Shown here: positions 35,688 through 45,748 of the stretch, piece after piece
Numbering within the stretch: the stretch's first letter is position 1
How the letters are laid out: the number at the start of each line of letters is the position of its first letter
DNA from: Carettochelys insculpta
Lineage: Eukaryota > Chordata > Testudines > Carettochelyidae
Assembly (NCBI RefSeq): GCF_033958435.1
Contig: NC_134147.1
Coordinates: 41,720,001 to 41,784,000 of the forward strand
Direction: 5' to 3'
DNA length: 64,000 nt
Notes under the pieces: generated by a model
The model's database searches: none
Seen by the model: only the letters and a program-made list of their open reading frames with translations
Told to the model about the DNA's origin: nothing
Made by a program: the position numbers and the translations under genes

Positions 35688-36352
35688 AGCTAATTGTTTC
35701 AGAGAAGAAGAAGAAAAAAAAAAGCTATTAGTGACTGTGCAGGTACAAATGATGTCCAAATTCCCCTTCTTCTGTAACTGGATAATTTTATACTGCAGAA
35801 CAGCAGCAATCAAACCAGAAAAGTAAAGAGGCAGATAGAAAAGCTACCTATAAATATGTAAATGATCTGTGGCACAAGAAAGAAAAGAAGAATGAAGTCT
35901 CTGAGTTATACTTCAGCACTGTGATGTTGAATCATACAGAAGACCCCTCCAGAAGATGAGCCAGCTGGAGACAGCAGCGTCTCAGGCTGCTATAAAAGAC
36001 GAAGTGGTGCAGCAAACAAGAATGTTTTATTTCCTAACCAGGGTGAAAATGGAGGAAATCCCCAAATTCCCTCAAAGTGAGTGAAAGACAAAGCCTTTCC
36101 TAGGAGAAAAGCACAAATTCCAGGGTAAGGATGTGACGTTCCCCCACAGTATTTCAATAAGGTTTGTATATGAACCAGGATAGGAATAGCCCATTGCCAG
36201 CCATGGGTGCAACAACATGATCAAACTGGAAATAAACGGTGGATTAAATATAGGCCTAGCCAGTGTTCCCTGTAAGCTGTGCACTTGGGCAGCCACCCAG
36301 GATAGATTCAGGTGCCACTCAGCTAATTAGCAGAGTGCCCACAGGTGCCAAC
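35688..36352. repeat. Donor copy of a 665-bp segmental duplication
   Basis: This segment is about 97% identical by eye to 42031-42693, in the same orientation. Its right part contains the first 92 bp of the hAT MITE at 36261-36459. The MITE is whole here but cut short in the other copy, so this copy is the source. Confidence 0.9.
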
Positions 36353-36459
36353 AGCCGGCAGCATGTGTTTCAACAGGTGGTGCACATCCACACATGCCTT
36401 TGTGCACAGAACAAAATTTATTCTGTCCACGGATGGAAAAAAAATGAGGGAGCCTATTG
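36261..36459. mobile_element. hAT-type MITE, about 199 bp
   Basis: It begins CAGTGTTCCCTGTAAGC and ends GAGGGAGCCTATTGG, an imperfect inverted match. GGCCTAGC (36253-36260) and GGCCTAGA (36460-36467) flank it, a 7-of-8 target duplication expected for hAT. It has no coding capacity. Confidence 0.7.
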
Positions 36460-36467
36460 GGCCTAGA

Positions 36468-38120
36468 GCTACTTGCAAGAGAGCAGTGAGATGTGTAATA
36501 CTAACAGTGAACTGTTGCCGGCACTGCTGGCCATTTCAAGAGAGCGTGATTTGGTGTTATCTTTCTCAAAGGTTCAAGGGGAGGCACCACTTTCATACTT
36601 ACAGCAGAATGTAAACCCTGAAATAATGTTGTCCTTGTCCTGCTTGAAACACAAGGCTTGAGTCTTGTCCCTAAAGTTTCTTAATTTTTTTGTTTTTGAG
36701 AACTCTGTCTAATTTTTATCTCTACTGTCTGCTCGTTGAGGCCAGCTCTCTAAGCAATCTTGCAAGCAGACTATGTGTTAGGGGATTTCTCCTACATCCT
36801 TAGGCAAGTAGGAGTCTGCCTCATTTGGGTAATTCCCTTGCAATAAAGATCAGACTGGCATCAACTGGATTCTGTATATGCCTGAAATGAACTCAGAGGT
36901 CTGACCTTGTCATCTGGTATTGGATTTAATGATGAATTGACAAACCCTTAAAGAGTTCAATAAGTCCCATAAAGAGCTGTTGTGGGTTTTTATTCTCATT
37001 TTTCGTCTTAATTATTGACATACTGTTGAGCAATTTTTGTATTCCCAGTGCCATTTATGCGAGCCTACAGCGATGCTGTTGCAAGCTGTCAAATAAAGTG
37101 CTAATTCGGTGATGTAGCTAAATAGCTTTTTATTTTTCACCTTCAGAATAATTTTCCTGCAACAACAATTGATTGGATCCAACTGGTCTGTGACTTAACT
37201 CTTTCCTTTGTAGCTTGACTTTGTGTCCTCTGCAAGAGCCTGCTCTGATATGGTATGTTCAAAATCCAGGGACCGATAGGAAACAAATGATGCTCTTTAA
37301 ATTGACGTGATCAGCCTTGATATATGTAGTGCAGTGCAGCAAACTAGCTGTGGTCCAAGGGCTTTTTAATATCAATAGGCAGAGGGCATGGGGGAGGAAG
37401 ATGGCAATATAGGGTTTTACAGGGATCCTTGGGTTGGACAGAGGCATACTAATTAATTAAAGGGTGGCATGTGATGTAGCTACCAAGAACCATTAGCTGT
37501 CGCAATCATTGTGACTTGTACGTACGGGTAATATTTAAGGAATTGTGTGTGTATGTAATGAAAATTAAGGTTCTTAAGGCAGCCAGGACATGACATGTTT
37601 TGGACAGGTTCCTGTTGGGTAGCAGGTAACAGACATTTATCTTTTTATGTGGTATGGTGCTCCTCAGTCACAATGTAAGCCAGAGGAGATGGGATTGTGA
37701 AATCTGCAATAAAGGAGTTTATGTGAAACAAAACAAAACAAAACAAAGCCCGAACAATTCACAGGGGGCGAACTGTTTATGGCAAAGGATGATGGATTTT
37801 TATGATCTGTCTGGAGTGCAGAAACAGGCATCTTGGGTCTTTCCTGGTGGGAAGGCAAAGGTGTTACATGTCCCATGAATGGAAACTTGGCTTTGAAGTT
37901 CTTCACACACTTTGGATGAGTCTAAGTTGTGTAAGTATTTAATTAAATGTAAATCTAAAATGCATCATAGCTTCAATCTTAATTTTTAACCACTTGTTTC
38001 CAATACTTTTACTTGTGGTACTTGACTTCCTGTATACATTGTTAGATAAACTCTTGTTTGCTCTATGAATGTATCTAAGCTCTACAAGTTAAGCAGAAAG
38101 TGATCAGAGGTGACACTGGT
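36468..38120. other. Unassigned DNA, possible conserved stretch at 37050-37150
   Basis: No exon or repeat is recognised. An (AAAAC)n run lies at 37726-37746. The AT-balanced 37050-37150 part could be a conserved non-coding element; this is inference. Confidence 0.35.
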
Positions 38121-38552
38121 AAGAACATAAGAATGGCCAAACTGGATCAGACCAAAAGCCCTTCTAGCCCAGTATCCTGTCTTCTGCCAGTGGCTAATGC
38201 CAGATGCCCCAGAGAGAACGAATAGAACAAGGAATCATCAAGTAAGCCATCTCCTACCACTCATTCCCACTGTCTGCCAAACAGGGGCTAGGGACAGCAT
38301 CCCTCCCCATACTGGCTAATAGCCATTGTTCTACTCACCCTACTTGGATTTATCAAGTTCTTTTTTTGCATCCTGTTATTGTCTTGGCCTTTGCAACATC
38401 CTCTGGGAAAGAGTTCCCTTTATTTGTTTTAAAGACTGCTGCCGATTCAGTTTCGTTGGTGACTCCCTAGTTCTTTATGTTCTGAGAAGGAGCAAATAAG
38501 ATTGATGTATTTATTACCTTTGCACCCGTCATGATTTAATAGACATTCATCT
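38121..38552 (-). mobile_element. CR1 LINE 3' fragment
   Basis: The plus strand opens with TAAGAACATAAGAATGGCC, the reverse complement of the CR1 tail and terminal octamer. It continues with the UTR and C-terminal coding region. It is more diverged than the CR1 at 28050, lacks a frame, and has an internal deletion near 38418. Confidence 0.9.
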
Positions 38553-39590
38553 GGTGGACCCTGGACTGCACAGCTTCTTCAGAAGCAGTGAACCTGTTAA
38601 TACTGCAAGGGTCCTGGGCAGAGGAGCTGGATACTCCAGGGAGATGGTTGGAGTGTGCCTGTCACTAACCTGAGAGAGAGGAGGGCCGCCTGCCTAGGTG
38701 CAGAGGGGCATGCTTTTATTGCCCATGGCTACTTATATCATACCAGCCCGACACAACCCCATCACACTCAGGCTTCAAGAAACTTAGATGTTTTGGCCCC
38801 CACTACTCCCCTTGCATGCCGGCGTGGATGGTGTGCTTAAGAGATAGGGGAAGGATGAGTCTGTCCAACCAGCCCCCACAAGCTTCCACCCATGTGCCAT
38901 TTGGACATCCCCTCCTGCTAGTTGGCCCCGGCCCAGGCAGGCTGCTTCTCTTCCAGGCCTGGGGCTTGGGTAACTGGGGCTGCCCATGGCTGGGGGTAGC
39001 GGGGGCAGCACCAGGGCTTGCACCACCCAGTGGACCAGGGTCGGGGGAGTTATTTGCCACCCACCACTCCAGGGTTGGTGGAGGGGAGTCTGCTGGCTGT
39101 CTGCCCACCCTTGAAGGTGGGAGGTCTACACACTGTCTGGTGCTCTGGGGCCTGGACCACATGCTGCTGACTCAGACCACTAGGGGGCTGGTTTGTTGGT
39201 GCTTCTCTATGAAGTGCTCTGGGGCTCAGGGGCTGACTGGTGCAGGGGGTGGGGGGCATCTCTCTTGCCTTGTCTGGGAGGAGTGACAGGTTGTCAGGTG
39301 GAAGGAGAGGGCCAGGGCTCACTAACATGGACTGTGGTTCCAGAACCTCACTCCTCTGACGCTTCACTTAGAGGTTGCAGTTCTAACCATCAAGCCTAAA
39401 TTCATTGAAGGTCAGTCTCTCTCCATTAGATTTTGGCCCAGCATTGGCCCTTAACTTAAATAAGTCCTCTCCCTCCTGCTGACAGGTTTATAGAGAACTG
39501 CCCTAATTCTTTGCTTTATTAGCCTAACCAAACCAAATGCCTTAAATCTCTTTATTTTCCTGGACTGCTCCATCCTATAACAATCCATTC
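38553..39590. other. Unassigned GC-rich DNA
   Basis: The block 38800-39310 is GC-rich and yields long overlapping frames on both strands (for example 38816-39286 and 38803-39162). They are low-complexity by-products of base composition. It may be the inside of an unrecognised repeat. Confidence 0.4.
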
Positions 39591-39603
39591 TCTCTTGTCC
39601 AAT

Positions 39604-39713
39604 ACTTAGAATGTAAACACCACGGGAAAGAGATTGGCTTTTTGTTCTTTGTACAGCCCCCAGCACGACCGGGTTCTTGCTCAGGACCAGGACATCTAAA
39701 TAATATTATTAAT
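39604..39713 (+). mobile_element. CORE-SINE/L2-type tail fragment
   Basis: TTAGAATGTAAACACCACGG, then TTGTTCTTTGTACAGCCCCC and a final AATAATATTATTAAT, follow the layout of the conserved 3' tail shared by L2/MIR-type elements. The complete version is near 60321-60568. Confidence 0.55.
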
Positions 39714-40129
39714 GTACGGCAGACATTGGGCACAGATGAGAACCTGGGTCTAGACGTGAGACATTGCCTCATGGACACAAATTCAGTGACCAACTTACAT
39801 TTTCTTTTTATCAAACCGAAACAAAAGACTAATGTCCAGGAGAAAACAGGTATCTACTCTACAGCAGAGGAAAAGTGAGGAAAAAAAACTGAGATGAGAG
39901 GATTAGTGTGTACACAAGGAACAAGCTGTAAAACAGATGTTTCCCCTGCTTTATTGTGGAGTTGGACATCTCTCTGCTATGTCCAGGACAACAAAGAGTA
40001 GGCTGGGTTCCTCAACCCCTCAGCAGAGTTAACTGTGGACAAGGTGAGATTATTGCCATTGAGATAAATCACCTACAATTTATGTTTTTCTCTCTCATCC
40101 TGGAAGATTTTCCTTTTAAAAATTATGAG

Positions 40130-40195
40130 GAGTCTCATGGCAACATAAAGACTAACAAATTTATTTGTTTGGGCTGGAGCCTACTTCATCAGATG
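40130..40195 (-). mobile_element. PLE 3'-unit fragment
   Basis: On the minus strand it starts CATCTGATGAAGTAGG and ends with TTGTTAGTCTTTATGTTG. A deletion has removed the GAAA and mini stem III of the hammerhead-like core. Confidence 0.6.
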
Positions 40196-40904
40196 TTTCA
40201 TTTTATGCCGTGCTATGGACTGTTTAATGAAACGTGCGAGGCTCTAACACTGGAAAATCTAATACAATGGATTTGTAAGAGGGTTGTCCATGGATTATTT
40301 TTTTCTTGACAACTCGTAAGATGTGGCTTGGATGATGTTTTAAAAAAAAATGGCTTTGGCAGGTTAGCTGGGTCTAAGCGAGTGTCTCTGTTCTTGTGCA
40401 TTCATTAATAGCAGCAATCTCAAATGGGCACACTCAAATAAGGAAACTATAAGGAGTGACCAACTCTCCACTGTCTTGGGCAGTCACTGGCACTTGTGCA
40501 AAGCAAGTGTAAAATACTGCCAAATCAGCACGGTAGTATTTTACTGCCACGTCGCTCATGTGTGAAGTGACCTTTGTACACCTCATTCCTCAGTTGTGTT
40601 GAGTCCTGGCACTGAACTTTAATTGATGACGATCAACAATTTACACAAAATGTCTTTATTTAGGTGAAGGATGGCCATATGGCTAATGCAAGGGAGTGGA
40701 AGGGATTGAGAAGATCTAGGTTCTTCTGCTTAGCCATAGATTGATGGGATGACCATTGGCCCAGCCTCTTCAAGCCTGAATTTCCAGTATAACTGTTGGA
40801 GTTGCTTATGCTTCCGTACTTTACATAGATGTTGCGAGCTTTCGTCATTACTGTTCGTAAAGAGCTGTGAGAGAGCCAGCAGGCTGGGATGAATTTGCCT
40901 GTAT

Positions 40905-41040
40905 GATAGATTCAGAGGGGTAGCTGTGCTAGTTTGGAGCTTCACGAACAAGCAGCCCTGCAGCACCTTAGAGAATTACAGATTTATTTATTGGGTAATG
41001 AGCTTTCGTGGCTAAGCCCCAATTCCTCAAATTTGGAGTA
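40905..41040 (-). mobile_element. PLE 3'-unit fragment, second subfamily
   Basis: On the minus strand the order is TTTGAGGAATTGGGG, GCCACGAAAGCTCATTACC, then CTAAGGTGCTGCAGGGC and CTGCTTGTTCGTGAAGCTCC. The same subfamily as the copy at 19955-20072, but here in normal order. Confidence 0.65.
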
Positions 41041-41953
41041 GACAATTAGAATCCACGATTTATTTGGTGGGGCTGGGAGGAAGAAGGAAGGAGGGGGGAA
41101 AAAGGAGGAGGGTTACTTGTCATAATAAGCCAAGTAGAAGAATCAAATTAATTAAGTGGGATATGCACCATTCCTGTGACTATCAAAGGTGGGAAAATTG
41201 TCTTGTAATGTTCACGTATGATGTCATTCCTAGAGAGCCCCTCGGCGTGAATCACGGAAACAATCTGTGTTAGGCAGAGTGACAAAAGGAAAGTGTTTGA
41301 TGACATTGCAATGCTACATGTTAACCACGTGCTAAAAAAAAGGAGGTGTATCCTCATACAGAGAATATCCTCTTCTCTTTAGATGGTCATCAGAACTGGA
41401 ATCAAGCTGCCTTGGAGAACACTAGACTTCACTCTCTTATTGGCATCCAGCCCAATACGCTCTGACATTGGAGCCATCAGCAGAATCATCCCTTTTATTT
41501 CTGCTCTTGTTTAAATAATTTTTTAAAAGGACAAATCCGAAGGACCATTTATCTCCCCGTCAGCCTCAGCTATTGTAGCCACTTCAGAATACTACTAAAA
41601 TCATCCTCTATGACCATTTAGCACTCAGCCATCTAATGCGTTTAATGCTATCTCAGCAGCAATGAGACAAAAGATGTCAGGTGAAAATGCTGCTTTTGCT
41701 TCTCCGATGGAAACGGGAGCATGGATTGTTCAGAATGAATTCGTACTTTTCCCTGTGGTGTTTTCAGCTGATTTTTCTTAGTGGCCTTAGCCAGGCTTAA
41801 CCCTGCTGCATGTTAAAAGTGGTTTGTCTTTTCTCATTAGTTCCACATTGATATTAACTCTTCTGTACAGTTTTAAACGTCCCACGTGTGTACCTCAATT
41901 TGTTAGTCACATTAGACGGCTTCAGATTTTAAGATGTACCACAGCGTTGCTAA
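41041..41953. other. Unassigned DNA, possible conserved stretch at 41580-41760
   Basis: No gene or repeat is recognised. A purine-rich GGAAGAAGGAAGG tract lies at about 41078-41112. The part 41580-41760 is non-repetitive and might be conserved. Confidence 0.35.
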
Positions 41954-42034
41954 ATGCACTTAGATTGGAGAAGTGGCTTTTAGCTACTTGGCTGCTTCCT
42001 TAATTCCCAACATAACCCAGGGGCCAGTTCAGCT
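41954..42034. repeat. Left 81-bp direct repeat flanking the duplicated segment
   Basis: This is repeated at 42698-42778 with about five mismatches. It begins ATGCACTTAGATTGG and ends CCAGTTCAGCT. The final AGCT is also the first four bases of the inserted segment, a microhomology at the junction. Confidence 0.9.
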
Positions 42035-42693
42035 AATCGTTTAAGAGAAGAAAAAGAAAAAAAAGCTATTAGTGACTGTGCAGGTACAAATGATGTCCAA
42101 ATTCCCCTTCTTCTGTAACTGGATAATTTTATACTGCAGAACAGCAGCAATCAAACCAGAAAAGTAAAGAGGCAGATAGAAAAGCTACCTATAAATACGT
42201 AAATGATCTGTGGCACAAGAAAGAAAAGAAGAATGAAGTCTCTGAGTTATACTTCAGCACTGTGATGTTGAATCATACAGAAGACCCCTCCAGAAGATGA
42301 GCCAGCTGGAGACAGCAGCGTCTCAGGCTGCTATAAAAGATGAAGTGGTGCAGCAAACAAGAATGTTTTGTTTCCTAACCACGGTGAAAATGGAGGAAAT
42401 CCCCAAATTCCCTCAAAGTGAGTGAAAGACAAAGCCTTTCCTAGGAGAAAAGCACAAATTCCAGGGTAAGGATGTGACGTTTCCCCACAGTATTTCCATA
42501 AGGTTTGTATATGAACCAGGATAGGAATAGCCCATTGCCAGCCATGGGTGCAACAACGTGATTGAACTGGAAACAAACGGTGGATTAAATATAGGCCTAG
42601 CCAGTGTTCCCTGTAAGCTGTGCACTTGGGCAGCCACCCAGGATACATTCAGGTGCCACTCAGCTAATTAGCAGAGTGCCCACAGGTGCCAAC
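42031..42693. repeat. Inserted copy of the 665-bp segment
   Basis: It matches 35688-36352 in the same orientation, with scattered substitutions, several at former CpG sites. It ends inside the hAT MITE (92 bp of which is present), so it is the daughter copy. Confidence 0.9.
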
Positions 42694-42697
42694 TTAG

Positions 42698-42778
42698 ATG
42701 CACTTAGATTGGAGAAGTGGCTTTTAGCTACCTGGGTGCTTCCTTAATTCCCAACATAACCTGGGGGCCAGTTCAGCT
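42698..42778. repeat. Right 81-bp direct repeat flanking the duplicated segment
   Basis: Partner of 41954-42034. Four bases (TTAG) separate it from the insert. An 81-bp duplicated target is far longer than that of known transposon classes in vertebrates. Confidence 0.9.
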
Positions 42779-43247
42779 CCATGATCAAAATTAAGTAATT
42801 GTTAGTGCTGCACCAACTGGCTCATGCTTGGCACTGCTGCCTACGGCCATTACACTGCACTGCCTCGCTAGCCTGAACACAGCTACCCTGAACTTTATTT
42901 AACAACATACAACTACTCACAATGCACATCTCCATTTCCACAAACACTTAACTTTAACTCAGACCTCTGCCAGATTAATGTACGTGCCATAGAGATTGCT
43001 ACTGAAGAGGACAATAGGACCGTAAGACTTGCTGTGGACGCAAACTGGTTTCTAGTCCCACAAGGGAGTTATTTTTTCCCCTTCATCCTGAAAAGTCAAA
43101 ATCTCAAATCTTTTTGTGAACTGAGAATGAAATTGGATTGTGGATTGAAACATTTTCACATTTTTAAAACCTTTTGTTTAGACATTGGCCTTTCGAAAAC
43201 TCATTTCAGGGGTATGAACTGGCCTCAGGGAGCTGGTTGTTCTACCC
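42779..43247. other. Unassigned non-coding DNA
   Basis: No gene or repeat is recognised up to the SINE remnant. Confidence 0.5.
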
Positions 43248-43334
43248 TGGGGACTGTTGGAAGTCCTGCCAAGAGCACAGGGGGTGGGAGTCAATGACCT
43301 TCTGAGGTCCAGTCCAATCCTAGGGGTTATGTGT
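43248..43334 (+). mobile_element. tRNA-derived SINE, 3' half
   Basis: GTCCTGCCAAGAGCACAGG, then GGGAGTCAATGACCTTCTGA and GGTCCAGTCCAATCCTAGG, match the 3' half of the SINE at 47123-47300. The tRNA-like head is not recognisable. Confidence 0.65.
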
Positions 43335-43552
43335 CTTCATGTATTACTATTATTATTTCAAAATAACTTGGCTAGTGCCTACACTGTGCACACGCTATTT
43401 CAAAATACATTCAAAATAGTGGGCACGTTATTTCTACTTTCATAAACCTCATTGCAGGAGGAATAACACTTATTTCAAATAGCTACTTTGAAATAGGTGC
43501 TGCGAAGACATGGAAGAGCATCATTTCGAAACAGGCCATAATGGCACCCAGT

Positions 43553-43683
43553 ATCATAGAGAGAGCCCTGTTAGTCTGTATCTTCGAGAACAACAAGAAG
43601 TCCTGTGGTACCTTATAGACTAACCGATATTTTGGAGCATAAGCTTTTGTGGGCAAAGACCCACTTCATCAGATGCATGAGTC
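43553..43683 (-). mobile_element. Short PLE copy with perfect 12-bp target duplication
   Basis: A 131-bp PLE 3' unit on the minus strand, flanked by ATGGCACCCAGT at 43541-43552 and 43684-43695. Its 5' end lies about 11 bases before the hammerhead-like core, so the copy consists of little more than that motif and the 3' tail. It has no coding capacity and must have been mobilised by a full-length PLE. Confidence 0.85.
43635..43677 (-). ncRNA. Degenerate hammerhead-ribozyme-like motif
   Basis: On the minus strand: CTGATGA (43666-43672), perfect hairpin GTGGG-loop-CCCAC (43649-43664), AAAA in place of GAAA (43645-43648), mini stem III GC-TTAT-GC (43637-43644), then TC with predicted cleavage after 43635. 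The G-to-A change in GAAA follows a C on this strand, consistent with CpG decay. It should be inactive in this copy. Confidence 0.5.
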
Positions 43684-43845
43684 ATGGCACCCAGTGGCAC
43701 TATTTGACATAGGCACTGTGTGTCTGGACATGCTATTTTGAAATACCTGGGTGATACTTCAAAATGCATTCTTGTGTGTAGCTATGTTATTTTGAAATAA
43801 ACTATTCTGGAATAGATTATTTTAGAATAATGCTGCTGCACATTA

Positions 43846-44711
43846 TAAGCCCCCCCAGATAAGGGCTGTTGCCCTCAAGGTACTCTGTGTAGCCCCAAGA
43901 GACTTAAGTTGAGTGGCTCCCTTGTAATTGAATGACAACCTGGGCAGATGTTTATTCATATGTCAACTGATGCACTTAGCAGAGTTCTATAAACAATAGC
44001 AGCATGAGAAGGTGTTACCTGCACTGTTGATATGAATCCCAGTGATGGTGACGTCCTGTTTTCCTAAAGCTACAACGTGTCTGCATGAAAACAAACATGA
44101 AAGACGGGCGACAGCAGGAGATGTCAGAGTCTGTAGAAATGCACCGGCCTCTGTACAAGAGCTGTCTTTCAATGCTCACGCAGCCTGAGCTGAAAGAGTG
44201 CAGCGCTGGTCTCCTTGTGGCTTTGCTTGCCACTCATCCTGCCTAAACATCTTCTCCCTCAGGCTAAGTGGTTCGTAGCTCTCGGCTCATTGCTGTTACA
44301 AGACATTTATGCTGCACGGCAGCTGGGCCACTGCACAGTTTTGTTCTTTTTTCACCAAGGCACAAGAGCAGCGAGCAGTTCATTTTCAGGGAGCTTCAAG
44401 CTGAGTTAGCCGCAATCTTCTGCACTTAATACAAAAGGTTTTCAAGCACAATTCACCTATTTTGTACACCCATCATCTTCGATTTTGAAGAAGGTAAAAC
44501 CATTGTGTCACGGCATCAATAGAAAACACTGATTTTATGTTAAAAGGAAACTAATGGATGAATGCATCCTTTAAAACATATGGAACATGCAGATCTAGTG
44601 TGATACCATATCTGCAAGGATAGAGACTTCACTCTGAGCTTGTCTTAGCTTTGTGCAAGTCCTCGATAAAGTGCTTTTGGTTTTGCATAAGTTATGCCTG
44701 CAAAAGATTCA
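43846..44711. other. Unassigned non-coding DNA
   Basis: No gene or repeat is recognised. Confidence 0.5.
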
Positions 44712-45003
44712 GGGTATGGCTAGACTATGTATATGAATGATCGATCTGGTCAGAGTTAAGCTTCCAGAGTTCAATTTTGCATGCTTGGTAGAGATGCATA
44801 AAATTGAACTGTCTGCGGTTGGCATGAACCCTGTACTCCTCTATCTTGTGAAGAGTAAAGGACGTTGATGAGAGATTTCCTCATTGAGCTCCTGCTGTGA
44901 AGCTGGCCAGGTAAGTCAATTGCAGATAAGTCAGTTTTAGCTAATTACCATAGCTAAAAGTGTGTGTCTACAATCAACCTACCTGCCTAGTGTAGACCAG
45001 CCC
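44712..45003. mobile_element. Harbinger-type MITE, 292 bp
   Basis: Left end GGGTATGGCTAGACTATG and right end (reverse complement) GGGCTGGTCTACACTAGGC are inverted repeats similar to the other GTCTACACTAG-ended elements. No clear 3-bp duplication remains. Confidence 0.65.
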
Positions 45004-45414
45004 ACAGTTTTGTTAGTTTTCAGGTTTGTCCCCTTTAAACATGAACAGCCAAACCCGCCCCCCCCAAAACCTGATTTTTTAGGTTTTTTTTGGGGCAAGA
45101 CTGAAATTTCTCAGTGTATAAGGGGGGAGCGGAGTAGAGGGAGAATGTTTTCAGTCAGTCATCATTATCATCATCAGCAGCAACAACCACAAGCTCAGCA
45201 CCCATTGGTCTCCGATGCCTCCCCCGCTATTTCCTTCCATCTTTCGCTCTCCAGTGGAGAGGGGCTTGGTTTCTGTAGACTAGCTCTGCACCCATCTACT
45301 ACATCATCTACTTTCTGACCAAGCAGAAAGCAGAAGCTACAGACGAGCATGACTATCCCCTGAGACAGCTCTCCTACCTACTTCAGAAGCTCTTCTGGGT
45401 GATTGTCTCATACC
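45004..45414. other. Unassigned DNA
   Basis: No gene or repeat is recognised. A C-run lies at 45057-45065 and a (CAT/CAG)-rich tract at 45162-45185. Confidence 0.5.
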
Positions 45415-45417
45415 CCA

Positions 45418-45660
45418 GAATCATAGAAATGTAAGTCTGGAGGGACTATTGAGCAGTTGTTTAGCCCAGCACCCTGTGCTGAAGCAGAAATTAGTGTACT
45501 TAGAACATCTCTAAGAGGTGTTTGTTCAACCTGCTCTTAAAAACCTCCCATGATGAGGGCTCCCCAGCCTCTCTTGGAGATCCATTCCAGAGATTATCTA
45601 GCCTTTAAGGTAAAAGCATTCCTTAATATCTAAACTAAATCTCCCTATGTTTGCCCAGTA
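45418..45660 (-). mobile_element. CR1-family LINE 3' fragment (second subfamily)
   Basis: The plus strand starts AGAATCATAGAAATG, the reverse complement of the ATTCTATGATT-type CR1 terminus, and runs on through CTTAAAAACCTCCCATGATG and CCTTAATATCTAAACTAAAT. It is an old copy of a subfamily different from the 28050 element. Confidence 0.75.
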
Positions 45661-45748
45661 CCCAGCACAATAGGTCTGGATCTCTAGGCTCTGCTTTAGT
45701 ATGATTCTTAATAAAAATCAAGCACACAGCTGTTTCTTCCGCACTGAG

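Larger units (their letters stand above)
43355..43845. mobile_element. Harbinger-type MITE remains, interrupted by a PLE insertion
   Basis: Repeated TATTTCAAAATA / TATTTTGAAATA motifs and short inverted segments are like those inside the other Harbinger-type elements (for example 35096-35683). Exact ends are not clear. The PLE copy at 43553-43683 splits it. Confidence 0.45.

Noticed and set aside
36072..36296. 74-codon frame found twice (also at 42413-42637) as a conserved gene
   Set aside because: The second copy exists only because of the 665-bp segmental duplication, and the peptide has no domain.
38816..39286. 156-codon frame and overlapping minus-strand frames as genes
   Set aside because: They arise from GC-rich sequence on both strands, with no domain, splice or codon signal.
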